From NCBI GenBank assembly GCA_002104985.1, contig MCGO01000044.1, positions 124,001 through 188,000 of the forward strand: a DNA stretch of 64,000 nucleotides, given 5' to 3'. The notes under the pieces are model-generated. The model searched no databases. It was not told the origin of the DNA and worked only from the letters and a program-made list of their open reading frames with translations. The translations under genes and the position numbers were made by a program. Shown piece by piece: positions 1-9,518 of this stretch; positions within the stretch are counted from its first letter, which is position 1; each line of letters starts with the position of its first letter. The DNA comes from Rhizoclosmatium globosum. Taxonomy: Eukaryota; Chytridiomycota; Chytridiomycetes; Chytridiales; Chytriomycetaceae.

Positions 1-50
1 GTGAGAGATTGAGTTCAAGTAATGCTTGTTGAGTGATATTATGTTTGTAG

Positions 51-1041
51 ATACACACGGAATCTGTCTGAAGTTCTTGTTCGCCGAAAACTCGCGCGTG
101 AAACAAAGGTTGCGGAATGGTGTCAAGATATAACAACCCGCCTCCGCCAATCCCTTACACCCACTCACATTGAATCCCTCAAAACCCGTTCGCTGACTGA
201 ACAAAAAGAACTCCTAGAGCCCCCACAACGAGCTCTTGGAGACGCCGAAAAACAAGGCCGTCAATCAGGAAACCTAGAATGGCGTTCTGCACGTGGAGAA
301 GTTGGCACCACATACACACCAACACTTCCCTCCCTACCCCCAACTACAAACCCCATCATCTCTTTCAAAACAACCACAAACCAACCAACCCTCCTCGGCA
401 GCGCAACCCACAACCCATCCCCACAAATCCAACTAACCCCTTCCTCCCCGGACAAACGCGGCGCATTCTGGTACACACTCCCAAAACCAGCACCCCAAAC
501 CAAACACCTCATCACAGACTTCACGTTCCGCGCAACACCAACTACTGGAACCGGAGCCGACGGCCTCGCGCTCGTCCTCCATTCCGCGGGACCAAGTGCG
601 ATCGGGGACGGGGGCGGTGGTCTCGGGTATCAGGGTATTCCCTCGAGCATTGCGGTTGAGTTTGACATGTACGCGTCGAGAGATACGTGTGCGGATCCGG
701 ATGGGAATCATGTCTCTGTGCAGACGAGTGGTGGGAGAGCTGGGAATAGTGTGCATCATCGGTTTTCGAGGGGGTGTAGTTCGAATGTGCCGTTGTTGGC
801 TTGTGGACGGGATGTTAAGGTGAGGGTTGTTTGGGGGTTGGTGGAAGGGAGGGTTGATGTTTGGTTGGATGATGGGGGTGTTGGTGGATGGGGGTTTGTT
901 GTTAGTGGAGAGGTGGATGTGAGAGGGGTTTTGGGGACTGGTAGGGAAGATGAGGGTTGGATTGTGGGTGTAACTGCTGCTACTGGCGGGTTGTATCAAG
1001 TTCATCACGTTTCAGATTTCAATGTGTATGAGTTGGATTAG
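51..1041 (+). CDS. L-type (legume-like) lectin domain protein, 3' part
   Basis: This is the C-terminal part of a carbohydrate-binding protein; its start lies before the window. Bases 1-50 look like the end of an intron (starting GTGAG, ending TTTGTAG), and the open frame runs from there to the stop at 1041. The first ~75 residues are helical and charged. A beta-sandwich lectin domain follows: ADGLALVLH, then GGGLGYQGIPSSIAVEFD, then the metal/sugar-site region CADPDGNHVSVQT, and a final strand ending in DFNVYELD. This order is typical of L-type lectins. The coding strand changes abruptly from C-rich codons (300-560) to G/T-rich codons (590-1000). The lectin fold is clear; the ligand, location and full architecture cannot be judged. 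Confidence 0.7.
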
Positions 1042-1106
1042 AGAACAGAGTGCTAACGGAATCTCATTTCCAAGTTCCACACTTTTCATGTTTTTTTTCT
1101 CAGAAA

Positions 1107-2726
1107 ATGAACTCACCTTTTGACAGACTCCCAAATGAGCTCCTGGGACTGATCTTCACCTTTGCACAGCCGCCTGTTCCTGAATTCCCTTCAGAAAGCC
1201 TTCAGATCCAACTATCCGATCCAGAAGCATCAGATGATCCTGTCCAACTCTCACCAACAATGCTCCCACCCACAACACACTCCCTTCCCGAAATCGTCCT
1301 CTCCCAAGTCTGCCGCCGTTTCCGTGCACTTGCCATCTCCGTCTTCCCTGCCTTCGATCCAGCTCGATGGGCTCAATCCCTGCAACATTCAACGGACCCA
1401 AAAACCAACGAAGCTCGATGGGGTAAAAAACAGTGGAACCTGTATTCACGCCGCTACATTCGCTTGTACCATGCATTGGCCAGTGACGCAAACCGGGTTA
1501 CTCGATTGAAAACCCTTCGATCTCGAGATTTGACGTTCAAAGAAACGCGGTTCGATGTCATTGATACTTTGCTGCAGAAACTGAGTAGGAGTCAGTTGGA
1601 GGTGCTCGAGACTATTTCATGTAGGCCCAATGTGCAGGCACATGTCTGGAAATGGGTTGTGGGAAGGGTTGGTGATGACGAAACGTGGAGAGTGAAGGAG
1701 ATTGGCGTGAATTTGATGCTGTTGGATGAGAAGTGGGGCTTACTTGATGGATTTAAGATGTTCTTGATGGAAGCTACAAAACTGCAGACCATCTGTTTCG
1801 TGGGTCCGCCTAATTCCATATTCAAGTCTTTGGAAGAGTCGGGATTCACGTTTGGGGTATCGCTGCAGAAGTTGGTTTTGAAGGCATTGCCGGGGGATGT
1901 GTCAAGTCCTGTTGATTTGACTCTGGTATCACGAGTAGCACCAGGGATCCGTAGTCTTGTGCTGTATGAGATTGTTGGGCAAAATGATTTGTCTGGTTTC
2001 ACTGGTCTCGAAGAACTGACGGTGATGGGTGGACTTGTGCAACAAGGCGAACAGCCACCATTGGCGCGAAAACTACTGCAATCGCTATCAGACGACTCTT
2101 TAAGTCAGCTTAAGCTGTTACGCGTTGGAATGGGATATGAGCGTGAGGACACTGACTTCTATCGATTCAATGGCTCTTTGGCATTAAGCTTTCTCCGCTG
2201 TTTTGAAAAATGCAGGTCTCTTGAATACTTGGAGGTTGCATTTGGCAGAATTAAAGTGGGGCATTTGGCGTTGATCCTCGCGTTTTGTGGAAGCAAACTT
2301 AAGACTTTACGCGTTGGACGCATCTTTGATTACGGTGTTGGTAATAGTAAGAGGGATGAAAATCTTCTCATGGAAGATCACAATTACGATGAGGTCGTTC
2401 AAAGTGAGGGAAGTGAAATAGGTGATGTTGAGGAAGTTTCTTTGGCAACATTGGCTGCGACGTTGACAGTCCAGCGTTATTTTAAAGACAGAGGAGATAG
2501 ACCAGGAGACTTCGTTGAGCATCAAAAGATTTATCAAAACATCACACAACAAAAGGAGTTTTGGCCATTGAAACGAAGGGAATCTTACGATGACTGGAAG
2601 CTCCGTGTTATCCGAATTTTGCAGCATCATTGCCCTAATCTAGAGAGGTTTCTATGTTGGACGCAATTGAATTCGAGATGGCGTGAGCTGCTGCTCACGA
2701 GGAAAGATTTGATTTCAAAGAATTGA
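1107..2726 (+). CDS. F-box protein, leucine-rich-repeat-like C-terminus
   Basis: Single-exon protein of 539 residues. It begins MNSPFDRLPNELLGLIF, a classical F-box start, and continues with SQVCRRFRALA in the second F-box helix. F-box proteins recruit substrates to SCF (Skp1-cullin) ubiquitin ligases. The rest alternates hydrophobic and charged stretches in LRR fashion without a strict repeat, as in many fungal F-box proteins. A start at 1050 would add 19 residues, but the ATG at 1107 lies directly before the F-box and follows a pyrimidine-rich stretch ending CAG, so an upstream 5'UTR intron is possible. The stop is 24 bp from the stop of the convergent EFG1 gene. The substrate cannot be inferred. 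Confidence 0.75.
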   Translation: MNSPFDRLPNELLGLIFTFAQPPVPEFPSESLQIQLSDPEASDDPVQLSPTMLPPTTHSLPEIVLSQVCRRFRALAISVFPAFDPARWAQSLQHSTDPKTNEARWGKKQWNLYSRRYIRLYHALASDANRVTRLKTLRSRDLTFKETRFDVIDTLLQKLSRSQLEVLETISCRPNVQAHVWKWVVGRVGDDETWRVKEIGVNLMLLDEKWGLLDGFKMFLMEATKLQTICFVGPPNSIFKSLEESGFTFGVSLQKLVLKALPGDVSSPVDLTLVSRVAPGIRSLVLYEIVGQNDLSGFTGLEELTVMGGLVQQGEQPPLARKLLQSLSDDSLSQLKLLRVGMGYEREDTDFYRFNGSLALSFLRCFEKCRSLEYLEVAFGRIKVGHLALILAFCGSKLKTLRVGRIFDYGVGNSKRDENLLMEDHNYDEVVQSEGSEIGDVEEVSLATLAATLTVQRYFKDRGDRPGDFVEHQKIYQNITQQKEFWPLKRRESYDDWKLRVIRILQHHCPNLERFLCWTQLNSRWRELLLTRKDLISKN

Positions 2727-2750
2727 TTTCAATAAACGGCTTTCATTTTC

Positions 2751-3918
2751 CTATCGAATTCTGATCTTTCCCTTCTTCTTTGGCGCTTTGAATGCAGCGT
2801 CTTTTGGCCCCTTTTTCTCCTTCACTGCACGTTCAACAAAGAAGTCCTCAGGCTCAATCGTCTCATCAATTTTACCATCCACCTCCGCATCACCAGACAA
2901 GAAGAAGTCATCGTCGCCGTTCTCTTCATCTTCGTCGTTTTCTTCCTCATCGTTGTCAGTATCTAAAAAAAAAAAGTTCAGTATACGTGGGTGAGTGACA
3001 TGAACACATACCTTTCTTGTGCTTCTTTTGTTGCTGCTGCTTCTGTTGCTTTTCCAGCTGCTTCTTATCGCTGGACAGCTTAGCGTTGACGGCTCGTTCT
3101 TCGTCATCCTCCGCATCCTTCTTTCCACCACCAACAACAATCGGGGTTTTAACTTTCTTGATAAGTTTTGATTGTTCCAAATAAGCAGCACACTGGTCAG
3201 CATCCAACACGTCTCGCATTCTCATGGTAAAGTTGCTCTTCTTGGCCTCGCCGCTCTCAACCGCTTTTTTCACACTTTCTTGAATCAAATTCCGCAATTC
3301 ATCACTGGTGAGGGCAGCTTCTGGCTCCTTTCTTTTCTTTTTGTTGGTAATTGGAGCTGCAGGGGTAGGTTCGTCTGCGTTGGTGGGGAACAAGGAGATG
3401 TATTTCATATCCTTTGGATAGAATTCAATGTATGCGAGGTTGATACGTTGCTGTGCGAGTTCGGCTGAGAGTTCATCTTTGGTTGCAGCTTCAGAGGTGG
3501 AGAGTTCAGCAATCTGCTTTTCGATTTTTGTAATCTTCTTGAGGACCTTTTTGCGCTCTATGAATGATGTACGGATAAGTAATTATTGCTGGTAGAAGGT
3601 TCATGGTATGCTACCCAAATGCTTCACGAACTTGTACTTTTGTTCGATTTCGCTTTCGTTGACAGACCGGGCCTTTTCCGTCAGCTCACGGTTCAAAGCC
3701 TTGATTCTACGTTCGAGCTCTTGTTTTGAAGTTGCAGGCAATTTAGGCTGGATGGTAGAATTAGAATGTAGGCGATCATAGTCCAAAGGGCTCCAGCATA
3801 CCCTTCTCAGCAGTCTCTCGGCATCTCGGATTCGCTTTCGGATTCCGGCAACTCCACCTTCACCCTCAGTTGCTTTTCCCTTGGGTACAACCTTGTACTT
3901 GGCTTTTTGATCTTCCAT
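2751..3918 (-). CDS. EFG1: rRNA-processing protein EFG1
   Basis: A nucleolar protein required for 18S rRNA maturation in yeast. Four exons (3918-3802, 3747-3615, 3557-3012, 2962-2751) join in phase to 335 residues. The first intron is 54 nt and in frame. Exons 1-3 carry the family core: GIRKRIRDAERLLRR, then LPATSKQELERRIKALNREL, a charged coil around ERKKVLKKITKIEKQIAEL, and the block NLAYIEFYPKDMKYISLFP. The C-terminal half is a basic/acidic low-complexity tail with a poly-Q/K run, a D/E-rich stretch and a basic end, usual for nucleolar factors. The start ATG at 3918 is the first in frame before the domain. It converges on the F-box gene with a 24 bp gap. Confidence 0.85.
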
Positions 3919-4005
3919 TTGGGATTTGTTGATGGAAAAGAAAAAAGAAAGAGGTTCCAACAATTCAATCAACATCGAAAACTATGAAAGGAAAACGAAA
4001 TAAAT

Positions 4006-5332
4006 CTAGATCAATAGAGCAGCCAACAGGGAAATGATTCCAGCAACTCCCATCGCAGCACTGCCGCTTTTTGTGGTTGTTGCAACTCCGGTTGCGGATC
4101 CTGAACCACTCGTACCAGTTGCAGTTGGAGCTTTCTTGATTCCAGTCGCTGATGGCAAAGACGCGACTCCGCTTCCAGATGAAACAGATCCTCCAGCAAC
4201 AGGAAGAACCTTCAAGCTGCCAGTCGAGGTGTCCAACTGAACGAGGTTGGATGATGTGGCACTGTATCGGAATGTAGAACCACTCTTGCCAAAGCCAGCG
4301 ATAGTAGTGGTGGTGTTGCTAACAGTGTCAACAAGGTACGTCGCACTTCCGCTGTCTGGAATATAAGCAAAGACCGACGGAGCCTTGCTTTGGTCAACAG
4401 CTGGAATGTAAACAGTTTGACCAGGCTCGGACTTGAAGCTTCCAAAGCTTTGGGGCGTTGGTTGCCACTACCATCATTCTAATTAACGCACCTTCATAAT
4501 CGAAAGAACCACTTACCCAGGCATAGTGAACAACGAAAATCCAAGCCTGTCCATCAGCCAATCCAGGAGCGTTAAAGAAGTGCAGGTGGTTGGTTCCCTG
4601 TCCAAAGACAGCCTTGTAATTCGTTCCATCAAATGGCTGTGGAGTCACAATTGGCTTTGGCAACCAAGGAAGAGACAATTTGGGGTTGGTAGCAAGTTTA
4701 GAGAGGTTTAAATCATCTGCATTGCCGACACGGTAGATCTACAATGAGCATTTGATGAGATGTGAGTGAGACACTTCCACCTCAATTATCACAAACACAA
4801 CTCCATACTTACATAACCGTTCGAGAAAGCATAAATAACATTGGTATCGTGATCCAAAGTGGCCACGACGTCTGATCCAGATGGAATGTCCACTCCAGTC
4901 AAAGGAACCACACTCCAAGTCTTTGCCGTCACATCAAAGACATGCAAGGCAGTCAATCCAGTAGATGAATCTCCATTCAATACAGTAATGTAGTTGAGGT
5001 ATGGAGCAAAGGAGCAGGTTGGGTTGGCAGTATCGAAAGCAGGACGATTCGCAATGTTGGTCAGAAGCTGTGGATTGGCCGGGGCAGTGGCAGAGACCCA
5101 GTCGGACGATGATCCACCAAGGTTAATGTCTCCATACGGAGCTCCAAAGACGTACAGGTTCTGAGAGATGTCTAATAAGGGCTGCTCAGTGTCTCCCACA
5201 AACGAACCACACTCTTGCCACCACAAGGGCATTCAACATTGTGTTCGGATCAAGCTTACCGTTAACGGTGCATCCAATAGCCTGGACAGAAACGGCGGCG
5301 GCAAGTGCCCCAATCACACCAAAGAGATTCAT
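4006..5332 (-). CDS. GPI-anchored secreted beta-repeat surface protein, copy A
   Basis: Predicted 371 residues from four exons (5332-5260, 5171-4813, 4738-4517, 4467-4006). The start has a signal peptide (MNLFGVIGALAAAVSVQA). Blocks such as NLYVFGAPYGD, TALHVFDVTAKTW and DHDTNVIYAFSNGY resemble beta-propeller (kelch-like) blades, but I cannot assign a family. A Ser/Thr/Gly-rich stalk and a C-terminal hydrophobic tail (AAMGVAGIISLLAALLI) predict a GPI anchor. It is a tandem paralog of the next gene (5349-6684) and shares its last two intron positions. Its N-terminus is about 20 residues shorter: where copy B has a continuous coding stretch after GCT, copy A has an 88-nt intron. Likely a cell-surface protein; its ligand or enzymatic activity is unknown. 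Confidence 0.65.
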
Positions 5333-5348
5333 TTTCTTTCAAGAGCAA

Positions 5349-6684
5349 TCAAATAAAAATGGCTGCAACACAAATAACTAGAGTAGAAAAGAAAGCATTA
5401 AATCCTTCACCCCAACTCTTCGTCGTAGGTACTGCCCCAGATCCGCCTGTACTTCCTGGCAGCGCGGAAGCAGTGGTTACAGCTCCAGAAGCGGCATTTG
5501 CTGTAGAGACAACAGCGGAAGTTACTTTAACAGTTACAGTTGGTAGCGACACAACTCCATTTCCAGATGAAACCGATCCTCCTGCAACAGGAAGAACCTT
5601 CAAGCTGCCAGTCGAGGTGTCCAACTGAACGAGGTTGGACGATGTGGCACTGTATCGGAATGTAGAACCACTCTTGCCAAAGCCAGCGATAGTAGTGGTG
5701 GTGTTGCTAACGGTGTCAACAAGGTATGTCGCGCTTCCGCTGTCTGGAATATAAGCAAAGACTGATGGAGCCTTGCTTTGGTCAACAGCTGGAATGTAAA
5801 CAGTTTGACCTGGCTCGGACTTGAAATTTCCAAAGGTTTGAGCCGTTGGTTGCCACTATCAACATTATAATGAATATCCCCTTCATAATCAAGACTGATT
5901 CCACTTACCCAGGCATAGTGAACAACGAAAATCCAAGCCTGTCCATCAGCCAATCCAGGAGCGTTAAAGAAGTGCAAGTGATTAGTACCCTGCCCAAAAA
6001 CAGGCTTGTACCCCTTCCCGTCAAATGGCTGAGGAGTCACTATTGGATTTGCCAGCCAGGGAAGAGACAACTTGGAGTTAGTAGCGAGTTTAGAGAGATT
6101 TAAATCATCAGCGTTTCCGACGCGATAAATCTATATTTATTGTTAGAGTCAGGGGAAGGATTTTTTTTTCAACAAAACCAACTTACAGAGCCTTTTGAGA
6201 AAGCGTAAACGACATTGGTATCGTGATCAACAGTTGCTGCAAAGTCTGATCCAGATGGAATATCAGTTCCAGTTAAGGGAACGACTGTCCAAGTTTTTGC
6301 GGCTACATCAAAAACGTGCAGGGCAGTTAAGCCCGTTGAAGAATCTCCATTCAATACAGTAATGTAGTTGAGGTATGGGGCAAAGGAACAAGATGGGTTG
6401 GCTGTATCGAAAGCGGGACGATTTGCAATGTTGGTCAGAAGCTGTGGATTGGCTGGAGCAGTTGCAGAAGTCCAATCTGATGAAGAACCACCTAAATTGA
6501 CGTCTCCGTATGGAGCGCCAAAAACATATAGATTGCCTGACATGTCTAGTAATTTCTTTGGCGTTAATACACTGACTGTGGTACCAAATTGAATGGAGAC
6601 GTTACCCGTGGCGGTACATCCAGCACCATTAACCGAGACTGAGACAACGCTTAAAAGCAATACAGATATCCAATTGTGAAGCAT
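5349..6684 (-). CDS. GPI-anchored secreted beta-repeat surface protein, copy B
   Basis: Predicted 408 residues from three exons (6684-6187, 6130-5909, 5855-5349), all phases consistent. It has a signal peptide (MLHNWISVLLLSVVSVSVNG), the same blade-like blocks as copy A (NLYVFGAPYGDVNLGG, SLPWLANPIVTPQPFDG, TNHLHFFNAPGLADGQAW), a long Thr/Ser/Val/Gly stalk and a hydrophobic C-terminus (FFSTLVICVAAIFI) suited to GPI attachment. Coding exons are closely similar to copy A while stalk and tail have diverged, as expected for surface proteins after tandem duplication. The gap between the copies is 16 bp, so the upstream member's terminator and the downstream member's promoter must overlap or the pair may be co-transcribed. 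Function not recognised. Confidence 0.65.
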
Positions 6685-6788
6685 TGCGTCAATTCGGGAA
6701 GATTCTACTTTCTCCTTCCAGAAAGACGGGCCAAAAAACCCCCTTCCATTCTGCCTTCCATCTCTTCCCTTTTCAACATACATAAAAT

Positions 6789-9436
6789 TTATTTACGTGT
6801 TTCCGTAAACCCACCTGCATTCCTCGCAACAGTCATATCCCTAGCTCCACCCTTCTCCCCCCTAAACTCCTCAATCAACCCCTTCACAAATGAAAACACA
6901 ATCCGCTCCCTCTCCGACGCAAAACACTCGAAATCGTTATACCGCTTGTCTTCCTTCAAGACAGACTTGATTTCATCGAGCCCAATGAGGCGCCACTCGT
7001 CGCCGTCGGGGGCTTCTTTGAGGCCCTTTTCGATGGCTTGGACGTGTGCGTTTCCGACGGCGGATTTCACGTGGAAGCGGACAAAGCCGTTTTCGGCGAG
7101 GCATTGTTGGAGGTGGGTGCGGGCTGTTTGTTCGCGGTCGTGTTGGTATTTGGCGTAGTGGCGGGATAGTTCTTCGAGTGAGCATTCGAGGCGGGTTGTT
7201 TGGGGTTCGGCGAGGAGGGCGTCGGAGACTTCTGAGAAGGGGGTTGTAATGTATGTGCGTTCGTTGATGAGGTTGTGGAAGGCGGCGAGGCGGCGTTGGA
7301 AGACTCCTTCGATGTGTTCAGAGAAGATGTGGTCGAGTTCATGTTCTGGGAGACGAATTTGGGAGAAACGGGGGTCGGATTTGATGTATTCGGAGGAGTC
7401 TCGCCATGTTGCCTGAGTTTCTGGGTTAAAAAATGTGATTTAAACCAAATGAGTTTACCTTATGAGTCTTGACCAAATCAATCAACAAGTTCTTGAACAA
7501 GTTGACAGATTCTCCAGTCTTGAGAAGGTATTGCGATTTTTTGACTTCTCGTGTGACACTCTCCAACTGTTTACGAACAGCTTCTTCACGTTCCCGAAGA
7601 CTAGCCTCTTCCTTTTCTTTTCGTTCCTTCTCCCTCCTCTCAGCCTCATCCAACTGATCCAACGACAATGTTTTCAAGTACTGTCTAAACAGCTCTTCAC
7701 GTTGAATCGGGGTAGGAACCGCCAAGAACCGCTTATCCTTCTCAATCTCGTTCTGAACCTACACCGAGAGATGAAGACAAAAACATCAAAAACTCGTATA
7801 AATAAGAAAAACAACAAAAAAAACACTCACATCTCTCCATCGAGACTTTTCATTAATCCCCGCAACACTCTTCAACAACTCGAAAAACGCTTCCTCCAAT
7901 TTTTTCCGCTCCGCCTTCTTTCTCTCCCCTTCACTACTCTTTAACCGCGCGATAAAGTCTTTGAATACAGCTTTCCGGTCTCGATCGTCACTCAAGGCCG
8001 TGTAGCGTGCATCCTTTTTCCATTTTCGTGAAAAGTCGTCGTAGGCCGTGAGTTTTTGGAGGGTGCGCCAGTCAGCGGCTCCGAGGGTTTCTTGGAGGAG
8101 GGCGCGGAAGCGTTCCTTGGGTGCGAGGGCGGACGGGTCTGATGGGGTTGCGGCGGTGCGTGCTTGTTGGATTTCGGCGGCGCGTTGTTTGCAGAACAAG
8201 TCGAAATAGAGTTTTCGGGTTTTCGGGGCGGGGATGGCGAGGTATCGGGGGTCTGATTCGAATGTGGGGAGTTGTTTTTCGTAGGTTGAGAAGGGTGATG
8301 TTTCGAGTTCTCTGAGCATGTCCTTGTTTGAGATGATGTTACATAAGTGTGAAAGATGAGGAAAAGAAAAAAGAGAACTCACGAAAAACATTTCTTGCTT
8401 TTCGGCATTCGTGAGGGGTGGTTCGTCAGAATTGGGTTTGGGTTTTTTCGATGCATCCGCCGATGCATCTTCATCACCCGCTGTTTTCCTCTTTCGTGCC
8501 ATATCTGCATCGATTTTCTTCTCTTCCAGCTCCCGTTGTTTGATAAATGCTGCCATTTGAGCCTGCATGGCTGCAGAATTCGCCGACTCATACACACGGA
8601 CAACTTCCTTATGGTCCGCAAGTTCTTCAAATTCTTTCTTTGGAGGTTCTTTTTCCTCAACTTGCTCTTCATCCTCTTGTTCGGGAACGTCGCCCTCATC
8701 TTCGTATCCTCCAGCCATGATTTGACCAATCAGTTCACCAATTTCATCTGGCATTTCCCACGTGACTTGTTTTGTTTTGAGGTTGATAAAGTATTCGTGA
8801 TCAAAGGATGTGAGAACGATAGCCCAGTCCGAGTTAGGAAGTTTCTTCCTGTGGCAGTATGTTAGATGGTTGTGTGGGTGTGGTACAATCGGCGAAAAGG
8901 CGTTACATTGCTATGGCGCGTTCTTTTGGAGCTTCGGGTACTTTAACAGTTTCTTGAACAGGTTGTTCTTGGTTTTGTTGTTGCAGTTGTTGCGCAGTTT
9001 CCTGGCTGGCAGTCTCTGATCCTGTAGTGACACTTTCTGGCACTGAATCCGTAACTTTAGAGTGAGATTGTTGCTGTTGGGCCAAATGCGGGACAGGCTG
9101 TGGCGGCAGTGGCAGTGGCATTGGAGGAGGGTTGAATCCCGGCGGCCGCACCCACGAACTCTCCCTCGTGACCGAGTTGTAGTAGTAGAAGGCACCCGTG
9201 GGCGATGTGTGCTGTGTCCAGGCAGCATGGATTGGAGGTGGAGGAGGAGGAGGGCGAACAGGCGGAGGCGGTGGTGGAGGTGGTCGCTTCACCGCACCAG
9301 AAGCACCACCACCACCACCACTAGTAGTAGTAGTAGTAGTAGTAGTATTACTATTTGAGTATCTTTCGTGTCGCGATGGCTGTGGCTTATTGTGAACTTT
9401 AGGGTCAAAGTCGATTTCTGGAGCCAGTGGATCCAT
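6789..9436 (-). CDS. TCERG1: Transcription elongation regulator TCERG1/CA150 homolog (WW and FF domains)
   Basis: Nuclear protein that couples RNA polymerase II elongation to splicing in animals. Five exons (9436-8907, 8848-8383, 8322-7831, 7758-7459, 7412-6789) give 803 residues. Order: poly-Pro, WW1 (AAWTQHTSPTGAFYYYNSVT), Gln-rich linker, WW2 (SDWAIVLTSFDHEYFINLKT), an acidic linker, then serial FF domains, including FSTYEKQLPTFESDPRYLAI, WRTLQKLTAYDDFSRKWKKD and SRWRDV..EIEKDKRFLAV, with the charged helix EREEAVRKQLESVTREVKKS between FF units. The serial FF run with a long charged helix matches TCERG1 better than Prp40. It is divergent from the gene at 9519, with 82 bp between start codons. 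Confidence 0.85.
9307..9350. repeat. Trinucleotide microsatellites (CAC)n then (AGT)n
   Basis: A CAC/CCA run followed by about nine AGT triplets. On the minus strand these sit inside TCERG1 exon 1 and encode the Thr run and the following Gly run near residue 40, so length changes would stay in frame. Confidence 0.85.
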
Positions 9437-9475
9437 TCTTTCTTTCTTTCTTTCTTTCTTCTTTTCTTTTGTTGT
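9437..9475. repeat. (CTTT)n / (AAAG)n tetranucleotide tract
   Basis: A run of TTTC units directly upstream of the TCERG1 start codon; on the gene's strand it is an A/G-rich leader. It occupies half of the 82-bp divergent intergenic region. Confidence 0.85.
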
Positions 9476-9518
9476 GTTTTTTGTGTGAGCGAGTGAGTGA
9501 GAAGCATCACACAATCGA
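9437..9518. promoter_or_regulatory. Very short divergent promoter region between TCERG1 and the RanBP2-zinc-finger gene
   Basis: Only 82 bp separate the two start codons on opposite strands. It contains the AAAG microsatellite and no evident TATA box. Both 5'UTRs and the promoter elements must fit here or overlap the neighbouring coding exon. The role as a shared promoter is inferred from layout alone. Confidence 0.5.

Noticed and set aside
433..1008. Long minus-strand open frame opposite the lectin gene
   Set aside because: It is Asn/Pro/Thr/His-rich in the way expected from the antisense of a skewed coding region, with no domain.
7067..7342. Ser/Thr/Asn-rich frame inside TCERG1
   Set aside because: It overlaps the last FF exon in another frame; the FF frame has family motifs and correct splice phases.
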